From NCBI GenBank assembly GCA_014706385.1, contig JACGZH010000002.1, forward strand, positions 62,001-126,000: DNA of 64,000 nt. The letters run 5' to 3'. The DNA comes from Phaffia rhodozyma (lineage: Eukaryota > Basidiomycota > Tremellomycetes > Cystofilobasidiales > Mrakiaceae). Position numbers and translations under genes: made by a program. Below the pieces are notes generated by a model that was not told the origin of the DNA, searched no databases, and saw only the letters and a program-made list of their open reading frames with translations. Below are positions 1 through 12,480 of the stretch, in pieces (within the stretch, counting starts at the first letter, position 1; every line of letters starts with the position of its first letter).

Positions 1-95
1 CGTGGTCACGTGCAGATTTACAACCCTAACATATATTTGAGGTCCATCAACTGTAGACCTAACCATTGTTCATTTTGATAAGTCACACCCTTACA

Positions 96-2281
96 ATGGA
101 AGACTCTTTCCTTACCCAATCGAAAGCAATTCGGAAACAATCGAATGATATCTATTCCAGACTACGAAGCATTCAAGACGATGCCAAATTTGTCGAAGAA
201 GTCTCTCTGGCAAACCCTTCGCTTCCGTTAGTAGGTGGGTCAATGATGAATCTTTGTCTTTTTGAGATAAGGTCGTTTGGCTCGAGGACAATATATAGCC
301 AGTATTTGTGAACTGACATAGCTTGATGTATATGTGAGGATGTTGGACGAATAGCTAATTTGCGATGCGGAGCTTGGTACTGTCCGCCTGAAATCGTACG
401 TTTGTCTCTAGAGCTTGGCCTAAGCCACCTATCCTGTGAACGTACAGCTGATCAACTTCTTTCCTCACTTCTCCTTACCCAGGCTCATCCCTCGACGCCA
501 GCTTACTTTAAATCACAAGATGGCCACGAAGGTTGGCTAACGTTCGAACGAGATCATCACGAAAAAATCCTGACTGACCAGTTCTTTCTTGAATTCAACT
601 TCTTATGGAGGCCAATGGGATTTTAGCCTGCGCAGGTCAAACTTGCACTTATTACCTTTGATTTCTGAACGAGGCGGGTCAGTCCTTTCACATTGATGAG
701 AACTCCGCGTTGCGTTTACTGGCACACCTGGCACTAACTCATGTTTGGTTCTGAAAATTCGCAAATAAAGGATAATTCTCGTTGATTCGACGCGTCGAGG
801 CAAAGTAGGTCATCGAACTTTTGATACTAATCTCGATCTCGACTTTTCTCAGTTCAATCTGACCATGAACATTTTTTTTGCGACTTGGATTCGATAGCGT
901 CTCCCTGATGCACTTTCTAAGACGATACCTCAATGGTGCGCAACTATAAACCGGGCACTTATTGTTCGAGATGGACCGTTCCAAGCTGGGACTTCGGAAA
1001 ACGAGACCGAAGCTGAGGATTGGGCTCGAAGGATCTACGTGTCTCCGAGGTCTGTCAGTGATTCCGAAAAGAGTCGAATGGAAGCTCTTCTAGAAGGCTG
1101 GGCTTCAAAACTTTTGGTGCGTATTACCTTATAACTCCTTTCAAACATGATAACATCCGATTGACTAACTTTGATAGAAGGTATCGTCTGCTAGGCTTCA
1201 TCCCTTGAGCTACCTTCGTTGAAGTATCCGCTTCGACCGATCTTCGTTCATAAACCGTCGACTTTGGATCTATATCATATTCCGTCATTACCTTCTCCTT
1301 CCGAGCTAGGATTCCACCCTGTGATGTGTCTCTCGGCATCGGAGTATATCGAAGATAGCACAGATAGACGGAGACCGGGTGGATGGGAGTACCATCAAGG
1401 CGCAGGGGACGACCATGAGAGTTGGGGGATGGGTATGTCACCAAGTGATTGGTGGGTCTGGAGAGGAGAGCTTTTGGCTTTAGAAAGGGACGAATTGGAG
1501 CTTGAAGTAAGGAGAAGAGTTCAAGCACGAAGAGCGGCCGTTACTCCAAGGACGGTGACCGAGTCAGAGAGAGGGATGAAAGGAGGGGTGATAGTGAAGC
1601 CTACTCGAAATCTGTTTATCGGAACTTTATCTGAACCAGCTTCTCGCCTTCCGACTATCTCCATCTATACTTCTTCCTCCCCTCCTATCTCCGATTTGTC
1701 TCCTTCCGGCTCGTCACATTCGGTGCCGTCGCTTGTCATAAACCACAGACCAGGCAAAGACGACCTTCAGACTCTATTCAACCAAGCTGTTTCGTTTGCT
1801 AAGCCCATTTGGGCAGACGGGGGAGAGATCTGGTTGGGATGTGAGAATGGAAAGGATATATCTGTCGGAGCAGGAATAGTACTCCTTCAAACCTTTTTTA
1901 ATGATTCTGGAGAACTATTGGCGGATGGTCAATCATCAGGTAAGGCACACTCATCCTGTTCTTGCTGTCAACCTTTTTTTCCCGAAGAGTGGTAGAGATA
2001 ATAAAGTGCTAAAAACTTTGACGATTCCTGGCCATCTTGTCGATGTATATACTCGCGCATAACAGAGACGGTATCGAAAGCAACGATCCAAAAGAGACTG
2101 CAGTGGATCATCAACGCGTTTGTCATCCTCCCGACTATCATTATAGATTGCTGGCGAAAATACGCTGACGGACTATTTTTTCGACATCTACTTCGGCAGT
2201 CAACCTGGGGCAAACCCTACTCGGTCCACACTGAAGACGGTAAACGCGTACTTTATGTCCGCCAGGTTCAAACCTACGTGA
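96..2281 (+). CDS. RIT1: tRNA A64-2'-O-ribosylphosphate transferase (initiator tRNA phosphoribosyl transferase)
   Basis: The enzyme adds a phosphoribosyl group to A64 of cytoplasmic initiator tRNA-Met, which keeps that tRNA out of elongation. Seen in the spliced reading: an N-terminal block with IYSRLRSIQDDAKFVEEV, then LPLV-ANLRCGAWYCPP, YFKSQDGHEG-QWDFSLRRSNLHLLP, VDSTRRGK, and a C-terminal domain with KRLQWIINA and NPTRSTLKTVNAYFMS. All are landmark blocks of the Rit1/DUSP-like fungal and plant family. The ATG at 96 opens the conserved N-terminus, and an in-frame TTG upstream was not used. At least seven exons are joined by short introns; the first donor is near 235, and one intron lies near 2120-2200 where the frame shifts before the last exon. 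The stop is TGA at 2279. The gene converges on GCV3. The family call is firm; single exon joints are less certain. Confidence 0.9.
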
Positions 2282-2526
2282 GCTCTCGACAAAACCAAGA
2301 AGGTTGCAAACTCTCAAAAAGAAAGAAAAGATAGAAAAGGACACCGAAACACATGGGAATTTTCTTGTTTACAACTGAATTAGAAATGATGAAAGATATA
2401 CTACTCTCCCTCTCTTCTGCCTCTTTTGCCCCCCCCCCAAAAAAAAAGATGATATAGAAAGGAGTCAAGAAATATGAACGCGAAGTATGCTGGAAAAATC
2501 TGTTGAAAGATGAGGTCAATTGCTGT
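2282..2526. other. Convergent 3' intergenic region RIT1/GCV3
   Basis: Short spacer between two convergent stop codons. It holds a homopolymer pair of ten C followed by nine A at 2429-2447. I see no gene; it presumably carries both 3' UTRs. Confidence 0.6.
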
Positions 2527-3307
2527 TTAATCGGTCAAGGCCTTGTAGCCAGCTTCATCCAAAAGCTCTTCGAATTCCTCCGGGTTAGTCAGCCTAAGCT
2601 TGAAGAGCCACCCTGTTGAAAGATGAGATATGAGCGTCCGTTGTATCAAGGGTGTATTCAGAGTGAGAGAGAATGCTAAAGAGACGAGGGAAAGATACGA
2701 ACCCTTCTCTTGACTGCTCTTGTTGATCAAACTGGGAGAATCGTCGAGTTGAGAGTTGACCTCGTGGACAGTTCCGGACAATGGGGCGTACACCTCAGAG
2801 GCAGCTTTGACTGATTCTATTGAACCACACTCATCTGAGGAAAAGAACGACCAGGAAGAAGTATGAGAACACGCTCGGTGGTAGATGCATACGGTGAAGA
2901 GAAAGAAGCATCCAAGCATGTAAATACTTACCTCCCTGGGCAACGGTCTCGCCGATATTGGGTAGCTCGACAAATACGACGTCGCCAAGTGCCTTCTGGG
3001 CGTAATCGGTGATACCAACGGTAGCCAAGTTGGTTGCCTTGTCCAATGAGGCCCACTCGTGATCATTGGTGTACCGAGTGACTTTTTTCAGAGGCGCAAC
3101 AAAAAGAAGAGAGTGATTGTGAGTGAGCGAACGAATGAATGAAAGCCTCTCGCTTCCTGTGAGATGATCACAAGAAGGATGAAAAGGAAAAAAAAAAAAC
3201 ATACCGATGGTTCGGTAAGAGTAGGAAGCAAAGGCCTGCTTGTGAAAGGCGGCCGCTCGGATGCTGGGAATGGCTCGGAAAGCAAAGGGTCGAAGGGTGG
3301 CAAGCAT
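2527..3307 (-). CDS. GCV3: Glycine cleavage system H protein, mitochondrial
   Basis: Lipoyl carrier protein of the mitochondrial glycine decarboxylase complex; it shuttles the aminomethyl group between the P, T and L proteins. Exon 1 gives a basic, hydroxylated mitochondrial leader ([20 protein letters not shown]). The following exons give [30 protein letters not shown], the lipoylation block [15 protein letters not shown] (Lys is the lipoyl site) and a C-terminal GWLFKLRL...[12 protein letters not shown]. These are all standard H-protein elements in the right order. There are three introns, the first beginning GTATGT near 3205 with a long T tract. The ATG is at 3307 and TAA at 2527. The mature length of about 130 residues is normal. 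Transcription diverges from the F-box gene at 4026. Confidence 0.95.
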
Positions 3308-4025
3308 GATGTGTGTATGTAGTTGTATATGTAGTTATGGTCGTGGGTATGAGTCGTTGAAAGAAGAGAGAAGAAACAAGTCCGGATTCAAACTCGACGG
3401 AAAAGGGACAAAATTGTCGGCAAGGACCGAGATGGAATACTGGGGATCGCACTGAGAAGATTAGCGGTCTGGCTCGAATAGGCGGATAAGCAATGTGGCT
3501 GTGCTTGCGGACTTCTTGTCTAGCTCTAATCAGACAAGCAGGTAGACAGAGTAGATCATCAACTTCATGTTGTCTCGCTTGGTATCACCTTCTTCTCTGC
3601 TGGAGATCAGGAGTGTCCGTGTTGCCAGGAGATGAAGTCGAAGATTCTCCGACGTGTGCTTGAGGTTTTTCTATGTGATACATGCTTGTGATCATGTATT
3701 TTCCTTCGACTTGCTATGAAGAATGGTCGCACGATGCATCTCGCTCGACATCATACTATCACGATGCCTAACACATAGCTTGGTTTGTTTCGTAGTGTCT
3801 TACCTAAACAATAAGCAGTGCATCATCCTGTGTTTCCTCAGGATCTCACCTGATATTCGTGCCCTGCCCGTCTCTGCCCGGGCGAAATCTTTCACTCTAG
3901 TTCTTCAGCAAGACGTTACAGCCATGCTGGTTGTTTAATGACCTCGCCATCTCATCATCTCATCTCGTTCCTTTCCTTTCCATCCTAGCCTATCTCGATT
4001 TGCCTTTCTCAATCGGTCAGACATC
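3308..4025. promoter_or_regulatory. Shared divergent promoter region, GCV3 (-) and F-box/LRR gene (+)
   Basis: About 720 bp between two divergent start codons with no supported gene. The last 80 bp before 4026 are strongly pyrimidine-rich, which is common just upstream of starts in this window (also before 14556, 18549 and 40189). I recognised no specific factor site. Confidence 0.5.
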
Positions 4026-7000
4026 ATGGTAGATCACGCATCTGCCATGTCTTCTGATTCATCTTCCTCTTCGTTTCCTTCATCAGACTCACGGCCGGTA
4101 GCCTTTGTGTCATCACCCCATCAGTCTCCGCTTCCACCTCATCTTTCGACCTCGGTCTCATACTCACCTTCATCGCTTGCCAGTTCTATTCCTCAAACAC
4201 CTCGAGGCTCTTGGAGTACAACCTCGTCACCGTACATCATCAGTTCTTCAGCAATACCCTTCCCCAGAGGACCTGCAGACAAGCATGCTTCCTCCGCAGA
4301 ATCATCCGCACGGCTCGTAGTCGAGAGTCGCCTGTCTATAACCAAAACAGAAAAGGATTCCATGGAGTTTGAGGGTAGACGGTCTGTAGGCGTGATCGAT
4401 CCTTCAAACAAATCTCAAACCCGAAACAGCTCCATCACACTCGGCCCAGTCGTGTCGACTAATCCATCTTTGCTCTCGCTTACTCGGCCTATAACCCCAG
4501 TGCCTATCACTAATCCAGTTGAACGGACTCCGATCGACTATTTTGGGTCTGTTCTTCCAAGAGAGATCAAGTTACACGTGTTCAGATCGTTGCTTGACCT
4601 ATGGAAGGCAGACGAGTACAAAGATCGTGTCAAAGCTAACAGATGGGTTGGAGAGGCTGCAGGACGGCGAGAGCTGGTCCGGCTCAGTAGGGTAAGGCAA
4701 TTTTTCACCTAAAGACTGTCATACTCTCGCCTACAACTGTGCTCCTAGGGCTGACTCTGGGAACATATATACATCCTCCTCGCATAGGTATCTAAAGAGT
4801 GGTTCAATCTCATTCACGACGGAGAGCTTTGGCCAAGCTTATCCATTCGAGATTTCTTCTGCATTCCCTCATCTCCGCCAGAAACAAAGACGACCTCGCA
4901 GTCTGTTTCTGTGGGCTCAATACTTCTTATAGCCGCCCGATCATCTTCTTTTCTCCGCACGATCGACCTCAAGGGTCTATCCAAGATCACGAGCGCGGAA
5001 GTCTGTGCGTTAGCCATGTCTGCTGCTGGACAACCCATCGATACCGATGAAAGAGATCGAACTGTACCCTTGGAGGCGGGCCTGATAGATGGATCGTCTG
5101 TAGAGCAGCTGTTGACAAGACTTAAGAAGCTCGACCTTGAAGGTTGCAGAGGGTTTTCAGAACACGCTTTGCACAATCTCTTGGCCAAAGTAAGCATATT
5201 TCTGACCTTTGTTTTAGAAAGAGATCTCTCTTTCACTATAGTGGGGTTCAATTTACTTGTCAAACTGACTGCTCGGTCTTACTTTTGTGTGCGCCCTTCT
5301 ACTTCGACTTACTCAGAGCCCTACATTGACTCATTTGAACCTCAAAGCGGTGCCTTGTGTCTCCAACTCGACGCTGGCTCTCATCGGGTCCCAAATCCCT
5401 TTGTTGATCTCGCTGAATGTAAGCCGATGCTCCCAACTGACCACGCTCGGCATCTTATCCCTCTTCAGAATCCCCGCTCCAGACGAACCTCCGACTTCCG
5501 CCTACGTTCCTTCCAACATTCGCGAGATCAGGCTTGCGGGTTTCCAAACTGTCGACCGCGTCACAATCGACGCTCTCGCTCGCGGTCTGCCCGCCCTTCG
5601 TATTCTTGACCTTAGCCATTCTGAGGGACTCACTGACGACCTACTCGATCGATTCGTCCGTTGGGAAGCAGTGTATAACGAACCTCTTTCCGGACAGACT
5701 AAAGTCGTCCTCGCCCGGAAGGAGCTTGGGATCATAGGTCGGGAAAAGAGATCGCTCGCTACACTCAAGCTTTTAGATTTAGCCGGCTGTGAGGGAGTCA
5801 CTGATCGAGGAATCGAGTTCTTGACAGATCTTGCTCCCAACTTGGAGATGCTTGATCTGTCTGGCGTCGGTAGAGGCCTGAGGGACGAAGGGTTGATACG
5901 GTTCACTAGTGGACTCAAAAAGCTGAAGCGAATCGATCTGGAAGACGCAACCGAGCTGACAGATAGCTTCCTTGACAGCTTGGGTCGTGGAGAATCAAAA
6001 GGTAAAGAGAAGACCGAGCTCACTTGGGTCGGTCTAGCTGGCTGTAAACGGTTCTCAGAGGCAGGACTCAGGCATGTGGTTGAAAGGTGTGACAAGTTGA
6101 ACGTTCTTCTCATTGATGTAGGTTTCCCTTCGTCCTCTTCTTTGTCCTTTGTCACCCTGTTCTCTCGACATGCTCAAGAAGATCTATCATATTGGATCAA
6201 ATACCTGCCAATTGATAGAACACGAAGGCAACCGATCGTGTTGTCACAGAGTTCTTGGGAGCATGTATTTGCCGAGGAGAAGTAGGAGCCGAAATCTCCA
6301 TCACCGACTGGTACGTCCTCCTTTCCTATGCAGTCCACTTTTTGTCTTCTAGCATAATATCGAGCGGCATCCGCTCATCAATTCAGATCTCTCGCCTTCA
6401 CGAGAGCTTTTTGACTTGATACTTTTGGGAATGCTTCACTCTTAGTCGCGCCGTCTCAAAGTTCAATATAATGAAACAATATCAACGAGCCGCTCGGCCG
6501 CGACGAGGTTGGTTTGGATGTACGTATGATAGCGCCTGTCTCTATCTTACCCATTACCGTTTCACAGAAGAACTGACTAGCAAGTTTGCCTTTCTTAATA
6601 ATAGATGAAGCGCTTCCCTTCCAATACGCACCACCCGTTCGACCTTGCGCTCCTGCTGAGCCCGGTCGGTCCGAAATGGATGACCGACGAGTTGTTCTCC
6701 GTTCATTTTGGGGTCGGTCCCTGGTCGATCGAACCAGACGAGATATTCTTCGGGAGAATGAGACTCTAGAGCGTCGGATTGAACAGAATGCCGGTTTGAC
6801 CAGACGATCGCTCACTGAAACTGGTGGAACAGTGCTCAGTGGTGTCGGTGGTGGTTGGGGAAGGAGACGATCCTTCTTGGCTGGATGGTCCACCGGACAG
6901 ACAGGTCGAGCCGCGGGGACCGGCACGGCTTGGAGTGGAAGACGGCGAGCGGGCTCTGCTCCTGGCACGCCTATTGGAGAGATCAGCGGACAGGATGGTT

Positions 7001-7056
7001 CGTCTGATGATTCACAACGAGATAGGAGCCCCAGAACCGGATGCACCGTTATGTGA
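4026..7056 (+). CDS. F-box / leucine-rich-repeat protein with C-terminal CaaX box
   Basis: Probable substrate receptor of an SCF ubiquitin ligase. The first ~170 residues are Ser/Pro/Thr-rich and likely disordered. An F-box-like block follows (LPREIKLHVFRSLL ... LVRLSR-VSKEWFNLI), with an insertion of about 30 residues inside it. Next come many amino-acid (AMN1/FBXL) type LRRs: LKKLDLEGCRGFSEHAL, LTHLNLKAVPCVSNSTL, LRILDLSHSEGLTD, LKLLDLAGCEGVTDRG, LTWVGLAGCKRFSEAGL. After the repeats, TDRVVTEFLGACICRG leads to an arginine-rich, low-complexity tail. The last residues are RTGCTVM followed by TGA at 7054, a textbook CaaX prenylation motif. Six exons were reconstructed, giving about 830 residues. 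Human FBXL2/FBXL20 also combine F-box, LRR and CaaX, so a membrane-tethered SCF receptor is the best guess. Orthology to a named yeast gene was not established. Confidence 0.85.
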
Positions 7057-7660
7057 ATTTGCATAGCGAGACTGTAGCACGTATCAAGTCGAAGCCTTCC
7101 AAGTCATGCTCCATACATCATGCGGTAAGGCACCACCCTATCTCGAAAACCTCCTTGTATAATTTAGGTCAAAATTTAAATTGTAAGTCCTTTCATTTAG
7201 CCGCTTGGTCGAAGTGGAAATTTCAGATGAACAAAACGGTCAGTCTGATCAGATTGTGAGATCTGTGAATCCTCTTGAATCGCATCGGAGTCAAGTTGTG
7301 CGTGAGGCCGACCATCATCTTGTAACGTGATATTTCCTATCTTTCTTTTAAGTCTCTTCATGATCATATTCTTGGACTCGTTTCATGTCCACCTTTTCCT
7401 CGTTCACGTCAGAAAGTGTGACCTCGATTCCTTTAACGAGTATTCCCTACTACGTATTTTGGCTTCAGGATCCAATTTTACCATGTCTTCGTAAATTTGT
7501 ATCCAATTGTTTATGTGGTCCTATTGTCATGCCCAACATTCTCTGAATTTCGGTCGAATTTGTCTTATTATAATGATGGTGACATCTGATCGATTCAAAT
7601 ACCTGGAGATAGATGATGGACTCATAGTCTTTCATCTGCTTCCTCCCAAGATTTTGATCT
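7057..7660. other. Convergent 3' intergenic region
   Basis: About 600 bp, AT-richer than the flanking genes, between the F-box/LRR stop and the transcription-factor stop. Short open frames are present on both strands but none shows a recognisable domain. I see no RNA gene. Confidence 0.5.
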
Positions 7661-10600
7661 TCATCCAGCACTGTTTGCTCGAACGTTCTCTGGTCCTGTT
7701 GTCGGCGCACCTCCGTGAGGTAATATTTGGTTATACTCGAGATCGCCAGTGATGATAGGCTCAGCAGATTGAGGTTGAACAGGTCGGAGTGGCCCAAGAC
7801 CTAAAGTTGAACTGATCCCGTCCCAGTCGACTTGTTGGGATAGGGAAGGCCAGTCATAATTTACTTCGTCTTGGCTTGTGGACCAGAGTGCGCCCTTCGG
7901 AATGAGTGAGATCTGGCTGTCAATCATTTGAGAGGATGACAGTAAAGTTATCAAGATGTAGGGTGACATACGAGCAAGCCGACAGTGCCCGAATCGAATG
8001 ACGTCAAATCCATCCGAAGATCTTCTGGGGGACCGTTTGTCTTGTTCATCGAATAATTTACAGCGTGACCCAGATATATTGTCCCGTAATCCGATCAATG
8101 ACCGTATAACATACAAGACAAAATTAAACCAATAAGACTTACTGGCAATAGATGACTGGAGGCGAGGGCAGTCGTGTGCAGATGTGATTCAGGCGCGTTG
8201 CCAACCGGTGAGACGGTGTCCTGAGCGTTCCATGCCAGGTTTGTGATGGGCGGTGAAAGGTTTGATTCTGTCTCCACCTGCTGGTGTTGAGCATGTTCCT
8301 AAGAGTGGAAACAAAAATCAGTAACGATAATGCGATAGAGACGGAAAGTGAAGGATGACACTTACTCGTTGAGTGTGAGATTGTCCTCCGTATGCAGGCT
8401 CTTGAAAAGTTTTTCTTTGTCGTTCCCTTCCTGGAGAAGAGCCTGACTGTCTGATGACCCAAGATCGTGAAGCTCCTTTATGAACTCTTTCGATCAATTG
8501 AGTATGTAACCCTAGAACATTCGCAAACTCTTGCGAAGTTTCCTTATCAAGCTCGTTTGCCCCGCTAGCGCTATTATCCGAGCCGTTGGGATTAGCGATT
8601 CCGGAGAAAGCAGAAGGATGTTGTTGAGATGTCAAAACGTCGTACGCTTTCTGACGCAGTCGGAGCAAGAGTGCTAGCGAGGCTTTCGTTGACCTTGATT
8701 GTTGTGGTTCGGCGAATAGATCGCATACAGTCTGAAGATTCTGCCATGCGTAAGCAACTAATGGTGATTGGGGAGCAGCAATAATTAAGGAGGACATGCA
8801 AACTGCAGCTGAGGATGCATGATACTTAATATCCGGTTTCCAAGCAAAGGAGTATATCAGCTCACATGATGCACAGCGCCTAATGTCAACGTAAAACTCA
8901 CTGACCCAAAAGAACCAATGTCGAGGCGCGATTTGAGGATAAATAGAATATATACTTGTGACGATTGCGATGATCACCTATGAAGTAAATACGATCGATT
9001 AAATATCAGATAACCATGCAGTTCTAAGTGACGACAAATCAAAGCACGTACCCCACACCTTTCGACTACTGCAAGATAAGCCTCGCCGTATCGGTTCTGG
9101 CTAGGATCTATCGGCAGCTCTTGCAGTGCTCTCGCAAAATATGGTCTTAATAAGAACATGATAGCTTCACAGATATTGAGCACATGTGTATGTTGCTACA
9201 AAGAGAAAAAAAACTCCGAACGATGATGAATGGTTAACCTATCAATCAATGATCGACGGAGATAAAAAGAAGAATACGCACCTGAAATGTAAGCTTCAGT
9301 TCAGACTTATTGAGCTCGGGTGAACACCGAGTCGCTTCTTTGAAATCGGGATAAGCAGATGGGGTAGCCAATAAAGCTGGTCGACAGCGAAGCCAAAATG
9401 GTATGGACCTTTCGAAGGTGATACTGAAATGTGAGAGATCGATTGGTATGAGCTCAGCGCCAACTTTAAACATAACACAATGGGAATCTGAATCTTTTTG
9501 ACTGACATTTTTTGCCAGAGGGCCTTGATCTCAGAATACGACTGCGGCTTGATAGTCATGATCTGATCAAGTACTCTTCGCAAGGAATTTATATGAGATC
9601 GACCCGAAATATCTCTCAAGGGCAGAAAACAAAGCAGAGAGTGTTGAAACATACTCATTAGAGACGATCGCGAGTTGAAACTTTCTAGTCATGTAGCCGA
9701 CGGGTGGCTCAGTGAAGCCCATCTCCGGCGGGTTGAGAGGAATCGGTTCTAACTCGCGCGGAAATTCAACTTCATAATGTTTGGCTGACATGCCGCCTCT
9801 TTCGTCATAAGGGATATATGGATGAACGCCGAGGTGTGAGCGAGACGAACTCTGATTTGACCAACAGAAGACTCGATTTGACTCACGGTCGTCCGAAACA
9901 ATTTGCCTGTTCGACCAGTACCGCCGTCACAAACATCAGAGCGGATCAAAATTTAATTCAAAATCTATATCAATGTCCTAAAGATGCTCACCTGGAAGAC
10001 CTCAACTGTATATGTCTCCCAAAATAGACGTCTTTCATGTTGATGATATATTGTCGTCATTAGTTTGGGGTATCAAAAATCAAGGTAAAAAAGAAGTTCA
10101 GTATACTAACCTTCTTTCCTCGATTGTTTCCGGTGGTAAGTTCCATTTTTGGCCATCCCGATGCATACCCATCTGAGTGAAAATCACAATCGAAAGAAAA
10201 TGGTGCAGCATAAGCTTTTACTGTATCAAATATTAGCAAAACAGACAGCTTGAAATGATGAAACATACTGCTTGAGTGAGCCGAGCGATCATTCCCCACA
10301 TCGGCCATGAGCTATCCCCACCACTGATCCTGTCCACCGCGCTGTGAGGATAGACAGGTTGGTGATCAAGATCTGTTATCTGATTACCTCAATATAAAGA
10401 AACCTCACAGTTGGTAGTTTGCCATAATATGCTGGTGATAAGAGATCGCAAGATTTAAAACACAAATATTCAGCCATGCCGTCTCTGCAGGAATGATGAA
10501 GGTCAAAGTGACTTACCAAAGCTTGGACACCTGCGACGGTATGTTCTTCCAGACAATTTCTCAATCCCATGCTTTTCAAGCATAGCTTATACCATCTCCT

Positions 10601-12020
10601 CGACCCATTATCTGAACCTGGACTGATTTCCAAATTGAAATGGGACCCCATGGCGAAGACCACGAAGAGTAAGGCTAGTTTATGAGGATGGGTGTCGGAG
10701 TCATAGAGTTCATTTGTTGGATGAGGCTGGACATGAGAAGAGTCGGAAGAAGAGGGAGAGAATTTAGGGAAGAAGGCATCGAAGTAGACAGAGAAGTTCG
10801 ATTCTGTGATGACGTTATGACTGGATTGAAAGTTTGAGACTAAACATGAGCACTCGATCTCTTGAGAACATGTAGACGTTGGAGAAGACAAAGGACCAGA
10901 CTAACTTCCAGGCATAATGCCGGTAAAAGAACTGAACGAGGGCTTGCGCTTCCTCCCTAGAAGGCAATAAGTTCCTGATTTGAACATAAGAAAGGTGGTT
11001 GGATGACTCAGAAGGAGAGAAGGTTGTTTCCGATTGTGAGGAGGAAAGTCTATCTATTAGAAGGGGTGTTTCCGAATGAGTTGAAGATGCGGGGTGGTTT
11101 CGAAGGCTCTACCAAATTGGCCTTGACATTTTAGTACACATTGCAATCACACGATATGAAGCGATGGTACATACTTGGTTGTTATACCATTCGCTCGAGG
11201 CTGTAGCTCCAACAAATCTTGCGCTACCCCCCGCTCCCAATTCCAAAGTTCCTAACGCCGGGATCCAATCATTGTCAGACTCATCACCATCACTTCCCTC
11301 CTTCTTCCACGTCCTTTCGATGTCAACATCTTTACCGACAGGTTTCGTCAGGGGTAAAGTCTGAATATGAGTAGTTGTCGATGTCGAGTTGGATTCCGAA
11401 GGATCAGGATTAAAAATTCCACCAGAGATAGATGATGAGGAGTTATTGGAGAGGCCTGAAGATCTTTGTTGCTTGATTGCGAAAGGACCTGAAGAACCAG
11501 TCGGTAAGGAAATACCATGCTCAATCAGGGTGGCCTCGAGTAACTTGACCTTTTCTTCTAGAGCTTCGTATACCGATCCTTTGCTGTTCGTTCATCCATT
11601 TGTTGATTGACAGACACAAGAGAAATATGTATAGAACGAACACGATTCACAGCAAGTGCATCATCCGTAACTAGATTAGCATATGTATTAACAGAAAGAT
11701 GAAGGGAAGTCACGAACATCGCATTCTTGGGAGGCAAAACTCCATTTGGACAGATCCCTCCACATCCCCTCCGAGCGCATTGATTGCATGGTACTTTTTC
11801 ATCCTCCCATCAACCCCCATCGTTTATGCAAATAAGACCCGAATCAGTTCCTATTTCAGTCCGAGATGAGGGCCATGTCATGTGAGGTGTTGGTGGAGAA
11901 GCAGAGGTTGAAACAAACGAAACACTCACGCTGTCGATCGCATCTCAGTTTCCGCCGTTTACATTCTGCACAAGACGACCTTCCTATCATCCCTAAACTT
12001 TGGCTCGAATTTGGTGGCAT
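7661..12020 (-). CDS. Zn2Cys6 fungal-specific transcription factor
   Basis: Nuclear zinc-cluster regulator. The N-terminus reads MPPNSSQSLGMIGRSS, then CAEC-KRRKLR-C-DR. After an intron it continues KVPCNQC-ARRGCGGIC, completing the C-x2-C-x6-C ... C-x2-C-x8-C cluster. VLPPKNAMF follows, typical of Tremellomycete members. The middle region matches the fungal_trans domain: HPHKLALLFVVFAMGSHFNL, an aromatic YKLCLKSMGL helix, a WPMWGMIARLTQ-type segment and a VFWETYTVEVFQANCFGRP-type segment. The C-terminal part (SLALLLRLRQKAYDVLT, GLHTQLIERV) is helical, and the tail is Pro/Gln/Gly rich. Roughly ten or more introns interrupt it. The joint between Cys3 and Cys4 is uncertain (donor probably GTTTGT near 11917), and that reading inserts an additional Cys. 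The ATG at 12020 opens directly before the cluster. The target pathway cannot be told from the sequence. Confidence 0.85.
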
Positions 12021-12480
12021 ATCTCCTGTTCCGCCTCGTTTTTAAGCTGTTCCGGTACAATCTAGCAGCTTCTTGATGGAAGATAGCTAGTGAAATGAAG
12101 AAGGTTTGCTAGGAGAATGAGTTAACCTATTGAGATGGACTTGAATGTATGTTCAGCACGCCGCAAACGCAGTGGTACACGCAAACACAGATGTATCGAA
12201 TCCGGAACTCGGTCCGAATCTTGTCGACGCCAGAATTTTTCAATTTTGCCCATATGTTTATCTCCTGCACTTGCACTGTTCTCCTTTTGCTACATTTTCT
12301 CGATGACATAGACCATCATATGTCTGGTATCATACTATCTAGCTTATTTTCTTACCCGGTAATTCAGCTGCAAGGTCAGCTTCCATCTGCTCCCACACTT
12401 CCCGGCCTAGTTTCTCATCCATTCGAAGTGCTGGCGGAACCCTATTACATTGCGCAAATATACATCGCCAAAAAGAAGAC
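12021..12480. promoter_or_regulatory. Promoter region of the zinc-cluster gene and 3' end of the SDR gene
   Basis: About 460 bp between two minus-strand genes. It has no recognisable coding content or specific site. Confidence 0.4.

Noticed and set aside
788..793. ACGCGT inside RIT1
   Set aside because: It is part of the conserved STRRGK coding block (ACG CGT), so not a promoter element.
1124..1528. 134-codon minus-strand frame
   Set aside because: Antisense shadow of RIT1 coding sequence, with no family resemblance.
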